From contig NC_086382.1 in NCBI RefSeq assembly GCF_036588685.1, forward strand, positions 3,137,001 to 3,201,000: a DNA stretch of 64,000 bases, read 5' to 3'. Source of the stretch: Mytilus trossulus (Eukaryota > Mollusca > Bivalvia > Mytilida > Mytilidae). The translations under genes and the position numbers were made by a program. The notes under the pieces are model-generated. The model saw nothing but the letters and a program-made list of their open reading frames with translations, made no database searches and had not been told where the DNA came from. The stretch's first letter is position 1. Every line of letters starts with the position of its first letter. Positions 21,905 to 32,786 of the stretch are shown piece after piece.

Positions 21905-21909
21905 ACAAG

Positions 21910-22010
21910 AAACTCAAATTAAAAATAATACAAGACTAACACAGGCTAGAGGCTCCTGACTTGGGATAGGCGCAAAAACGCGGCGGGGTTAAACATGTTT
22001 ATGAAATGTT
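21910..22010 (-). mobile_element. Right part of the split retroelement-type end
   Basis: Continues 18590-18807 with 'aggctagaggctcctgac' and 'ggcggggttaaacatgttta'. Confidence 0.7.
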
Positions 22011-22014
22011 TTCA

Positions 22015-22250
22015 CTGAGGGTTACGGTTAGGGCGAGGGTAAGGGTTAGGGCTGGGGTTAGAGTTAGAATTGTAATTAGAGTTAGGGCTAGGTTAAGGGT
22101 TAGGGTTATGGTTGTCTGTTACCCGGCCGTTATTGAAATTCTTGAGAACACTTTGTATATTCCGAAGGCATATTGGATATTTCACGGAGGGGACCAGCCT
22201 AGGGTTATGGTAAACGTGAGAATTAAGGTTATGGTTAGGGTTAACCCTAA
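22015..22250. repeat. Degenerate TTAGGG-type interstitial repeat
   Basis: Imperfect 'gttagggt' and 'gttagagt' words cover 22015-22110 and 22197-22250. TTAGGG is the usual molluscan telomere unit. The high degeneracy argues for an old interstitial block or a simple GT/AG-rich expansion rather than a chromosome end. Confidence 0.5.
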
Positions 22251-22392
22251 TGAAGTCATATTTTCGAGGAATATCCACTTACGTCATAAATCCAGATCGC
22301 GTACCTGCTAACTGAAAAAGCGGCCACGCCGTTTCTAATATGTTGTGTCTTTATTTATTTTTTTAAAGTTTTATACGTAATATATTACTAAT

Positions 22393-22850
22393 TTGACAGT
22401 AGAGGAGAAAGTGTTTTTTTTTCTTTTTCTAAGGTTTCATACAACATGTGTTATTTTTATTGTCAAAATACCTTTTTTTATTTTAAGTCCTCAATGTTCC
22501 CCAAATTGTAACTTTCTTTATTCAAGCGTCACTGATGCTGTGTGTTGTTTTTTTTTTAGAAGAAACTCAGCATATTACAAATCTAAATTATTTTTTTGCC
22601 AATGAAATTACTGTAAAAGTTACTTTTTAAATATGAAGACTTTTAACAGCAGACGAACTTCTCTGGATCTTAATAAAAACTTCATATAACATGTATGAGG
22701 TAATTTTATACATTTTATAACTTGAATGTTAGAATTGTACAAATCATAACATATAACCTGTAAAAAATCGCAACTTGTACACGACATATATACTAAAACA
22801 ACTTGATTTAGAGTCGATAGAACATAACGATACATCACAATATACAAAAA
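22393..22850. other. Gene-free AT-rich stretch
   Basis: Apart from a diverged 'cgtcactgatg' repeat near 22527 I see no supported feature. Confidence 0.4.
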
Positions 22851-22868
22851 GAAGTGTGGTATGATTGC

Positions 22869-25800
22869 AATCTTATCAAAATAAGTTCTCATCACTTGCT
22901 CCTCGATTTTTTATATGTCGCCGTGTGACATATAAAAAATCGAGGAGCAAGTGATGAGAACTTATTTTAATATGAATGATCTCACACGGCGACATATAAA
23001 AAATCGAGGAGCAAGTGATGAGAACTTATTTTAATATGAATGATCTCACACGGCGACATATAAAAAATCGAGGAGCAAGTGATGAGAACTTATTTTAATA
23101 AGATTGATCTCACACGGCGACATATAAAAAATCGAGGAGCAAGTGATGAGAACTTATTTTAATAAGATTGATCTCACACGGCGACATATAAAAAATCGAG
23201 AAGCAAGTGATGAGAACTTATTTTAATATGAATGATCTCACACGGCGACATATAAAAAATCGAGGAGCAAGTGATGAGAACTTATTTTAATAAGATTGAT
23301 CTCACACGGCGACATATAAAAAATCGAGGAGCAAGTGATGAGAACTTATTTTAATAAGATTGATCTCACACGGCGACATATAAAAAATCGAGAAGCAAGT
23401 GATGAGAACTTATTTTAATATGAATGATCTCACAAGGCGACATATAAAAATCGAGGAGCAAGTGATGAGAACTTATTTTAATAAGATTGATCTCACACGG
23501 CGATATATAAAAAATCGAGGAGCAAGTGATGAGAACTTATTTTAATAAGATTGATCTCACACGGCGACATATAAAAAATCGAGGAGCAAGTGATGAGAAC
23601 TTATTTTAATAAGATTGATCTCACACGGCGACATATAAAAAATCGAGGAGCAAGTGATGAGAACTTATTTTAATAAGATTGATCTCACACGGCGACATAT
23701 AAAAAATCGAGGAGCAAGTGATGAGAACTTATTTTAATAAGATTGATCTCACACGGCGACATATAAAAAATCGAGGAGCAAGTGATGAGAACTTATTTTA
23801 ATAAGATTGATCTCACACGGCGACATATAAAAAATCGAGGAGCAAGTGATGAGAACTTATTTTAATAAGATTGATCTCACACGGCGACATATAAAAAATC
23901 GAGGAGCAAGTGATGAGAACTTATTTTAATAAGATTGATCTCACACGGCGACATATAAAAAATCGAGGAGCAAGTGATGAGAACTTATTTTAATAAGATT
24001 GATCTCACACGGCGACATATAAAAAATCGAGGAGCAAGTGATGAGAACTTATTTTAATAAGATTGATCTCACACGGCGACATATAAAAAATCGAGGAGCA
24101 AGTGATGAGAACTTATTTTAATATGAATGATCTCACACGGCGACATATAAACAATCGAGGAGCAAGTGATGAGAACTTATTTTAATAAGATTGATCTCAC
24201 ACGGCGACATATAAAAAATCGAGGAGCAAGTGATGAGAACTTATTTTAATAAGATTGATCTCACACGGCGACATATAAAAAATCGAGAAGCAAGTGATGA
24301 GAACTTATTTTAATATGAATGATCTCACACGGCGACATATAAAAAATCGAGGAGCAAGTGATGAGAACTTATTTTAATAAGATTGATCTCACACGGCGAC
24401 ATATAAAAAATCGAGGAGCAAGTGATGAGAACTTATTTTAATAAGATTGATCTCACACGGCGACATATAAAAAATCGAGGAGCAAGTGATGAGAACTTAT
24501 TTTAATAAGATTGATCTCACACGGCGACATATAAAAAATCGAGGAGCAAGTGATGAGAACTTATTTTAATAAGATTGATCTCACACGGCGACATATAAAA
24601 AATCGAGGAGCAAGTGATGAGAACTTATTTTAATAAGATTGATCTCACACGGCGACATATAAAAAATCGAGGAGCAAGTGATGAGAACTTATTTTAATAA
24701 GATTGATCTCACACGGCGACATATAAAAAATCGAGGAGCAATTGATGAGAACTTATTTTAATAAGATTGATCTCACACGGCGACATATAAAAAATCGAGG
24801 AGCAAGTGATGAGAACTTATTTTAATAAGATTGATCTCACACGGCGACATATAAAAAATCGAGGAGCAAGTGATGAGAACTTATTTTAATAAGATTGATC
24901 TCACACGGCGACATATAAAAAATCGAGGAGCAAGTGATGAGAACTTATTTTAATAAGATTGATCTCACACGGCGACATATAAAAAATCGAGGAGCAAGTG
25001 ATGAGAACTTATTTTAATATGAATGATCTCACACGGCGACATATAAACAATCGAGGAGCAAGTGATGAGAACTTATTTTAATAAGATTGATCTCACACGG
25101 CGACATATAAAAAATCGAGGAGCAAGTGATGAGAACTTATTTTAATAAGATTGATCTCACACGGCGACATATAAAAAATCGAGAAGCAAGTGATGAGAAC
25201 TTATTTTAATATGAATGATCTCACACGGCGACATATAAAAAATCGAGGAGCAAGTGATGAGAACTTATTTTAATAAGATTGATCTCACACGGCGACATAT
25301 AAAAAATCGAGGAGCAAGTGATGAGAACTTATTTTAATAAGATTGATCTCACACGGCGACATATAAAAAATCGAGGAGCAAGTGATGAGAACTTATTTTA
25401 ATAAGATTGATCTCACACGGCGACATATAAAAAATCGAGGAGCAAGTGATGAGAACTTATTTTAATAAGATTGATCTCACACGGCGACATATAAAAAATC
25501 GAGGAGCAAGTGATGAGAACTTATTTTAATAAGATTGATCTCACACGGCGACATATAAAAAATCGAGGAGCAAGTGATGAGAACTTATTTTAATAAGATT
25601 GATCTCACACGGCGACATATAAAAAATCGAGGAGCAAGTGATGAGAACTTATTTTAATAAGATTGATCTCACACGGCGACATATAAAAAATCGAGGAGCA
25701 AGTGATGAGAACTTATTTTAATAAGATTGATCTCACACGGCGACATATAAAAAATCGAGGAGCAAGTGATGAGAACTTATTTTAATAAGATTGATCTCAC

Positions 25801-26176
25801 ACGGCGACATATAAAAAATCGAGGAGCAAGTGATGAGAACTTATTTTAATAAGATTGATCTCACACGGCGACATATAAAAAATCGAGGAGCAAGTGATGA
25901 GAACTTATTTTAATAAGATTGATCTCACACGGCGACATATAAAAAATCGAGGAGCAAGTGATGAGAACTTATTTTAATAAGATTGATCTCACACGGCGAC
26001 ATATAAAAAATCGAGGAGCAAGTGATGAGAACTTATTTTAATAAGATTGATCTCACACGGCGACATATAAAAAATCGAGGAGCAAGTGATGAGAACTTAT
26101 TTTAATAAGATTGATCTCACACGGCGACATATAAAAAATCGAGGAGCAAGTGATGATAACTTATTTTAATAAGATT
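22869..26176. mobile_element. Inverted-repeat element expanded into a 64-bp satellite
   Basis: The first 59 bases (from 'aatcttat') are the near-exact inverse of the last 59 (ending 'ataagatt'), and GGTATGATTGC flanks both sides (22858-22868, 26177-26187). Everything between is about 50 head-to-tail copies of one 64-bp unit ('gatctcacacggcgacatat' through 'gaggagcaagtgatgagaac'), each containing the terminal sequence. Units are nearly identical, with variants 'aagatt'/'atgaat' and 'gaggag'/'gagaag'. Long inverted ends and an 11-bp duplication resemble Mutator-like elements; no transposase is present. Confidence 0.8.
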
Positions 26177-26640
26177 GGTATGATTGCCAAATGAGACAGC
26201 TCTTCACAAGAGAGAAATAAGATAGAAGTTTACAACTATATAGGTCACAGTACAGCCTTCAACCATGAGTAAAAACGCTATACTGTATAGCTATAAAGGT
26301 CGCGAAATTATAAATGTAAAACAATTCAAACGAGGCAACTTACGGCATGATTTATGTACCAAGCAATATCCAAAAACTAATATGCTATACCAGGGGCGGA
26401 TCCAGGGGGAGGGTTCCGGGGATTGGAACCCCCCTTTTTTTGGACGATCAATGCATTTGAATGGGGACATATAGTTAAACCCCCTTTTTGTCCTAGGTCG
26501 GGACCCCCCCTTTTTTTTTAAAGAGGGCTGGATCCGCCCCTGTATACAGCAACACACGACAATTCCTGAATTATAAGCTCCTGACTTAGGACAAACACAG
26601 ACAAAATGTGGTGGGGTTAACCTAGTTTGTTGGCACCAAA
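26177..26640 (-). mobile_element. Retroelement-type end that hosts the satellite element and a MITE
   Basis: It continues the host sequence broken at 22868 ('ggtatgattgcc', 'caaatgagacag') through 'cacagtacagccttcaacca'. It is interrupted a second time by the MITE at 26391-26542, then ends near 'aagctcctgacttaggacaa'. Confidence 0.65.
26391..26542. mobile_element. Intact 152-bp MITE
   Basis: The ends CAGGGGCGGATCCAG and CTGGATCCGCCCCTG are perfect inverted repeats of 15 bases. TATAC flanks both sides (26386-26390, 26543-26547). The interior has paired C-rich/T-rich stretches. Relatives are at 10251-10381 and 62837-62992. Confidence 0.85.
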
Positions 26641-26699
26641 CCACACCTCCCCTAACCTCGGACAGCGCTGTAACAGTACGACATAAGAACAAACAATAC

Positions 26700-27540
26700 A
26701 AAACAAGAGGCTCTCAAGAGCCCGAATCGCTCACCTTAATTTCTTTGAATCGTCCTATTTTCTTCAAAAAAAAAAAAAATCATTTTCTCCTTTGTTCTAT
26801 TTTAGCATAGGAGCTATGTTTCTTGACCTACAAGGAAATGAAATATAAAATTTGTACTAGATACTCTGAAACTCATTTAGCCTAAGTTTGGCTGAAATTG
26901 ATACAGCAGTTTCAAAGGAGAAGATTTTTTTAAAGTAAGTCAACATGATGAACAAATTGTGAAAAAAAACTCTTTAAAGGGCAATAACTCCTTAAGGGGT
27001 CAATTGACAATTTTGGTCAATTGACTTATTTGTAGATTTTACTTTGCTGATCATTTTTGCTGTTTACAGTTTATCTTTATCTATAATAATGTTCAAGATA
27101 ATGACCAAAAACTGCAAAATTTCCTTAAAATTACCAATTAAGTGGCAGCAACCCAACAATGGGTTGTTTGATTCATCTGAAAATTTCAGGGCTGATAGAT
27201 CTTGACCTAATGAACATTTTTACACATGTCAGAATTGCTCTAAATGCTTTCGTTTTTGAGATATAAGCCAAAAACTGCATTTTACCCCCATGTTCTATTT
27301 TTAGCCATGGCGGCCATGTTTTTTTTCTTCACAAAATGGAAAATAAAACACAATCTTTATTCTAGATACCCTAAGGATCATTCAGCTAAAGTTTGGTTGT
27401 AATTTGTTCAGTAGTTTCAAAGTAGAAGATCTTTGAAATAGTTTACGATGACGACGACGGACGGACGGACGACGACGGACGCCAAGTGATGGCAAAATAA
27501 TGTGATTTTAAAAATCAGACAGAGAGCCACTTGATATTTT
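26700..27540 (+). mobile_element. Dispersed element, plus orientation
   Basis: It shares with 53391-54090 'gaaaatttcagggctgatag', 'ttttagccatggcggccat' and 'gacgacgacggacggacgg' near the end. It starts with an imperfect hairpin ('ggctctcaagagcc'). Non-coding. Confidence 0.65.
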
Positions 27541-28070
27541 TCTCTGCATAATTATCCGTCAAAACAACAACTGACAATACAATTCTTACCGGATTTTTTG
27601 CCAAGTTTATATAAATTGAGACCTTTGTTAATGATTACAAAAATGTATATCGGGCCAGAATAAATATATTTTATTTGTAATAAGAAAAGATGATTCATTT
27701 AAATATCAATGTGGTCCAAAATACTTATATCTAAAATCTGCCAGACCCCTCCTCAGAACCAAAAAATTATTGTCCCCTTGTTGCTGATTTTGTTAAACGT
27801 ACAAAAATGTAATTTTTTTTATATTAATATATAACTTAACATTTGAAAAGAAGTAACATTTGGATGAGTTATACATCATTATGTGCAAATAATATTGTCT
27901 CCCGCATCGAATGTTAGATAATTACAGATCTATAATACACACGTGTAGGAGTGGTAACATTAGCCCAGAACATGTGTTCAGAATATCTATAATTTTATGT
28001 GTGATAAGACAAGATTATTTATTTCTAAAATATGTTAGGGCTTCCACCTCAGAATCAAACGGTTGAAAAC
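27541..28070. other. Gene-free stretch
   Basis: AT-rich sequence; I see no gene or repeat I can support. Confidence 0.4.
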
Positions 28071-28074
28071 CACA

Positions 28075-28315
28075 TCGTATAATAAAAAAACACCTTTGTA
28101 TAATAGAAAACCACCATCGTATAGATCTAATAGAAAAACACCTTTGTAAAATACAAAAGCACCTTCGTATAATAAAAAAAAACACCTTCGTGTAATAGAA
28201 AACCTCCATCGTATAATAGAAAAGCACCTTCGTATACTGAACACAAAACCTCCATCGTATAATATAAAAGCACCTTCGTATAACACAAAAGCACCTCCGT
28301 ATAATAAAAAAGACA
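28075..28315. repeat. 21-23-bp degenerate tandem repeat
   Basis: About eleven copies of 'aaagcaccttcgtataatag'-like units with substitutions (ctccat/ccttcg) and small length changes. Overlapping open frames on the minus strand are repeats of the same words. Confidence 0.8.
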
Positions 28316-28354
28316 CATAAGACAACTATGGCGTTCCATACCGAGGGCACGGAA

Positions 28355-30660
28355 GATTTGCCATTGGACTTAAAGTTAATAATAAATGTTCTCGTCCTTA
28401 ATATAATTTATGAACGGAAGATTTGCCACTGTCCGTGAATGTTATTGTTTTCGTCCTGAATATATGAAGGGAATGTTTGCCACTGGACATCAAGTTAAAG
28501 AAATCGTCCAGAATATATGCGTGGAATATTTGCCACTGGACATAAAGTTAAAGTAATCGTCCAGAACATATGCGTGGAATATTTGTCACTGGACATAAAG
28601 TTAAAGTAATCGTCCAGAATATATGCGTGGAATATTTGCCACTGGACATAAAGTTAAAGTAATCGTCCAGAATATATGCGTGGAATATTTGCCACTGGAC
28701 ATAAAGTTAAAGTAATCGTCCAGAATATATGCGTGAAATATTTGCCACTGGACATAAAGTTAAAGTAATCGTCCAGAATATATGCGTGGAATATTTGCCA
28801 CTTGACATGAAGTTAAAGTAATCGTCCAGAATATATGCGTGGAAAATTTGTCACTGGACATAAAGTTAAAGTAATCGTCCAGAATATATGCGTGGAATAT
28901 TTGCCACTGGACATGAAGTTAAAGTAATCGTCCAGAATATATGCGTGGAATATTTGCCACTGGACATAAAGTTAAAGTAATCGTCCAGAATATATGCGTG
29001 GAATATTTGCCACTGGACATGAAGTTAAAGTAATCGTCCAGAATATATGCGTGGAATATTTGCCACTTGACATGAAGTTAAAGTAATCGTCCAGAATATA
29101 TGCGTGGAATATTTGTCACTGGACATAAAGTTAAAGTAATCGTCCAGAATATATGCGTGGAATATTTACCACTGGACATGAAGTTAAAGTAATCGTCCAG
29201 AATATATGCGTGGAATATTTGCCACTGGACATAAAGTTAAAGTAATCGTCCAGAATATATGCGTGGAATATTTGCCACTGGACATGAAGTTAAAGTAATC
29301 GTCCAGAATATATGCGTGGAATATTTGCCACTGGACATAAAGTTATAAGTAATCGTCCAGAATATATGCGTGGAATATTTGCCACTGGACATAAAGTTAA
29401 AGTAATCGTCCAGAATATATGCGTGGAATATTTGCCACTGGACATAAAGTTAAAGTAATCGTCCAGAATATATGCGTGGAATATTTGCTACTGGACATTA
29501 AGTTAAAGTAATCGTCCAGAATATATGAGTGTAATATTTGCCACTGGACATAAAGTTAAAGTAATCGTCCAGAATATATGCGTGGAATATTTGCCACTGG
29601 ACATGAAGTTTAAGTTATCGTCCAGAATATATGAGTGTAATATTTGCCACTGGACATGAAGTTAAAGTAATCGTCCAGAATATATGCGTGGAATATTTGC
29701 CACTGGACATAAAGTTAAAGTAATCGTCCAGAATATATGCGTGGAATATTTTCCACTGGACATGAAGTTAAAGTAATCGTCCAGAATATATGCGTGGAAT
29801 ATTTGCCACTGGACATAAAGTTAAAGTAATCGTCCAGAATATATGCGTGGAATATTTGCCAGTGGACATAAAGTTAAAGTAATCGTCCAGAATATATGCG
29901 TGGAATATTTGCCACTGGACATGAAGTTAAAGTAATCGTCCAGAATATATGAGTGGAATATTTGCCACTGGACATGAAGGTAAAGTAATCGTCCAGAATA
30001 TATGCGTGGAATTTTTGCCACTGGACATAAAGTTAAAGTAATCGTCCAGAATATATGCGTGGAATATTTGCCACTGGACATAAAGTTAAAGTAATCGTCC
30101 AGAATATATGCGTGGAATATTTGCCACTGGACATGAAGTTAAAGTAATCGTCCAGAATATATGCGTGGAATATTTGCCACTGGACATGAAGTTAAAGTAA
30201 TCGTCCAGAATATATGCGTGGAATATTTGCCACTGGACATGAAGTTAAAGTAATCGTCCAGAATATATGCGTGTAATATTTGCCACTGGACATAAAGTTA
30301 AAGTAATCGTCTTGAATATATGCGTGTAATATTTGCCACTGGACATGAAGTTAAAGTAATCGTCCAGAATATATGCGTGGAATATTTGCCACTGGACATA
30401 AAGTTAAAGTAATCGTCTTGAATATATGCGTGTAATATTTGCCACTGGACATGAAGTTAAAGTAATCGTCCAGAATATATGCGTGGAATATTTGCCACTG
30501 GACATAAAGTTAAAGTAATCGTCTTGAATATATGCGTGTAATATTTGCCACTGGACATGAAGTTAAAGTAATCGTCCAGAATATATGCGTGGAATATTTG
30601 CCACTGGACATAAAGTTAAAGTAATCGTCCAGAATATATGCGTGGAATATTTTCCAAATG
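28355..30660. repeat. 53-bp satellite, about 42 units
   Basis: The unit includes 'gtccagaatatatgcgtgga', 'atatttgccactggacataa' and 'agttaaagtaatc'. The first two or three units (28355-28480) are divergent, the rest highly uniform. Variants ('cataaag'/'catgaag', 'gtcttgaat', 'gtgtaat') alternate towards the right end. The unit resembles the dispersed 'tttgccactggacgttaagc' motif seen singly at 10161, 43285 and 57191, from which it probably arose. Confidence 0.92.
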
Positions 30661-30724
30661 GATGTAAAGTAAGCAACAATAAATCATGCAATCAATTTGA
30701 CTTTCTGTTACATTCATTTTATTG

Positions 30725-30812
30725 GGGCCGGATCGACTTTACTTTTGGGCCGGATCGACGTGGGACGGATCGACTTGGGCCGGATCGACGTGGGGCCGGA
30801 TCGACCCGAAAG
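30725..30812. repeat. GC-rich 'gggccggatcgac' minisatellite
   Basis: Five to six imperfect copies of 'cttgggccggatcgacgt' stand out in AT-rich DNA. The 53-bp satellite ends about 65 bases before it. Confidence 0.75.
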
Positions 30813-30844
30813 CACATAGGCTACACAGCTACTTTTGCATAGGC

Positions 30845-31145
30845 ACTATTTCTGTACTACTTATGTACTTTATAATTATTGTAATATTTAGGTACTACAA
30901 TGTAGTATTTTCCAGTACTTGATTTGTACTTAAAATATTGGTACAAAAAAAAAAGGATCACAGTATTCCATGTTTGAACATCATAACTTTTAAAAGAGAA
31001 TTGAAATAGACAAACTTTCAAAATGCTGAAAATGTAACCGTGCAACCAAAAATCTGTAGTACTTAAATTTCAAGTACAAATCTAGTACTGTAAAATACAG
31101 GTACCTAAATATTACAATAATTGTTAAGTAACAAAATAGTACTGA
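30845..31145. mobile_element. Foldback MITE with 'tactaca' arms
   Basis: The left arm (about 30866-30940: 'taattattgtaatatttagg', 'tagtattttccagtacttga') is inverted at about 31050-31130 ('cctaaatattacaataatt'). The loop is about 110 bases. Confidence 0.6.
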
Positions 31146-31369
31146 ATATTAAAAGTAGATTTCCCGGTGAGTACAATACAGATATTCAAGAGGTAAATCT
31201 GGTCATCTTTGGACTTCACCTGTATACCAGTGATATCAAAGGAACGACTGTCTGGCTACACGGGATGTATGGATTAAATTAAATATCATGTTTTCTAAAA
31301 TTACATACATAGTTTCGGAAAAAGGGAGAAGATTTGGATCCATTAAAATGTTTAATCCCGCTGCAAATG

Positions 31370-31650
31370 TTTGCACCTGTCCTAAGTCAGGAAATTGATG
31401 TACAGTAGTTGTCGTTTGTTTATGTAATATATACGTGTTTCTCGTTTTGTTTATATAGATTAGACCGTTGGTGTTCCCGTTTGAATGGTTTTACACTAGT
31501 AATGTTGGGGCCCTTATTACTTGTTATTCGGTGTGAGCCAAGGCTCCGTGTTGAAGGCCGTACTTTAACCTATAATGGTTTACTTTTTAAATTGTTATTT
31601 GGATGGAGAGTTGTCTCATTGGCACTCACACCACATCTTCCCATATCTAT
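31370..31650 (+). mobile_element. Retroelement-type 3' end (first family)
   Basis: It runs from 'cctgtcctaagtcaggaa' through 'tagattagaccgttggtg' to 'ttgtctcattggcactcaca' and 'ccacatcttcc', the typical end. Confidence 0.65.
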
Positions 31651-31659
31651 GTAATGATA

Positions 31660-32130
31660 TAAAATTTGAATATTTTGTTTGATTAAAACACAAAATTCTT
31701 TCGTCTCGATATTGCCTCTTTATGCTGACAATCATAAATTCATCAAGTTATTTAACATATTTTCACGATTTGGGATTTAATTTTGATTGTTGGAGTCCGC
31801 ACAGTGACCTAGTATACGTTAATTGGTGGTTTATTGTTTCATTAGCGGCTTTACTGCATCTCCTTATTGGAGATCACACAGAAACTGTTTAAAACGACCC
31901 CAAACTGAAAATTAATCCCGAAGTGACCTCATGTACTCATTCCTGATGGGTAAATTGTTCCTGCTAAACTACTGGCACCCGTCGTGTTGCATAATCAAAC
32001 TTCGAAACATGTAAAAACTGTACTAATGTTCTTACATTGTGATTAATAATTCACTAAAAAACACGATACAAGAAGTTCATTTATATTTTTTTTTTCATCA
32101 TTTACAAAATGTTCTATAATAAATAAAACA
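31660..32130. other. Gene-free stretch downstream of the carboxylesterase
   Basis: No feature I can support. It presumably contains the 3' flank of the minus-strand carboxylesterase. Confidence 0.4.
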
Positions 32131-32135
32131 ATTGC

Positions 32136-32141
32136 TTTATT
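32136..32141 (-). terminator. Poly(A) signal of the carboxylesterase gene
   Basis: AATAAA on the minus strand, 46 bases beyond the stop codon at 32188-32190. Confidence 0.65.
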
Positions 32142-32187
32142 TCATTTGAAAAAAAGCTGTCATTTACAAAAAAAAATCGTTTGTAAC

Positions 32188-32786
32188 TTAATTAACCCAA
32201 GCGTATGCATATAACCCTGTTGATGACCAATACTGGCACTGCTCTTTGTGGTAAAAATCGGTTACACCTAAGTTACTCTCCATTAAAGCAGTTGTATTTG
32301 GAAATGGTTGCCAACGATCGGAAAATGGTTTTCCTGTCTGCACGAAGTTTACAATTTCACGTCGTATTGTTTGTATGAAATCGTTGTCTGTTTGTGTAGG
32401 TTTATAATAATGCTTTATTGAACCAAAAAATGCAATTACATCCCACGCATGCGCTGCGTAGCGAGCATCGTGAGGAAGTCCAAAAAGTTTAGAAGGGACT
32501 TGAGGTCGAGCGTTTGAAACATAATGGTAGATTGGAGAATCAAATGATGTTTGCATATGTCGAGCTAACTCCATATTCGGACACGTGACCCGTAAGTCGG
32601 ATGCCATAGATGTGTACTGGTATTCAGGACTTTCCACACCAGAGGGATAGAGGTCAAACACACGAGATATGTTTACTTCCGGAAATTCACTTAGTTTATC
32701 TGTTACCCTTTGGGTATAATTGTCCCATGTCCATTGAGCAATGTCGGGAGCAGCCGGGCCATTGTCTATTTCTTGAGCAGTTGTAC
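32188..32786 (-). CDS. Carboxylesterase exon 4
   Basis: The exon begins inside a Ser codon after a TTGTAG acceptor. It encodes TTAQEID with the acidic triad residue, KLFGLPHDARYAAHAWDV with the catalytic His, and the C-terminus ending AYAWVN. Confidence 0.92.

Noticed and set aside
22006..22311. 101-codon frame with alternating VRVRV residues
   Set aside because: Translation of degenerate TTAGGG-type repeats.
22869..26176. CRISPR-like regular array
   Set aside because: Units are continuous 64-bp copies with no variable spacers, in a eukaryotic genome, and with transposon-like ends.
28015..28350. Minus-strand frames of 70-111 codons with repeated YYTKV/LYEGAF words
   Set aside because: They lie on a 21-23-bp degenerate tandem repeat.
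29821..30081. Open frame on the minus strand within the 53-bp satellite
   Set aside because: A by-product of the repeat; unit mutations break the frame elsewhere.
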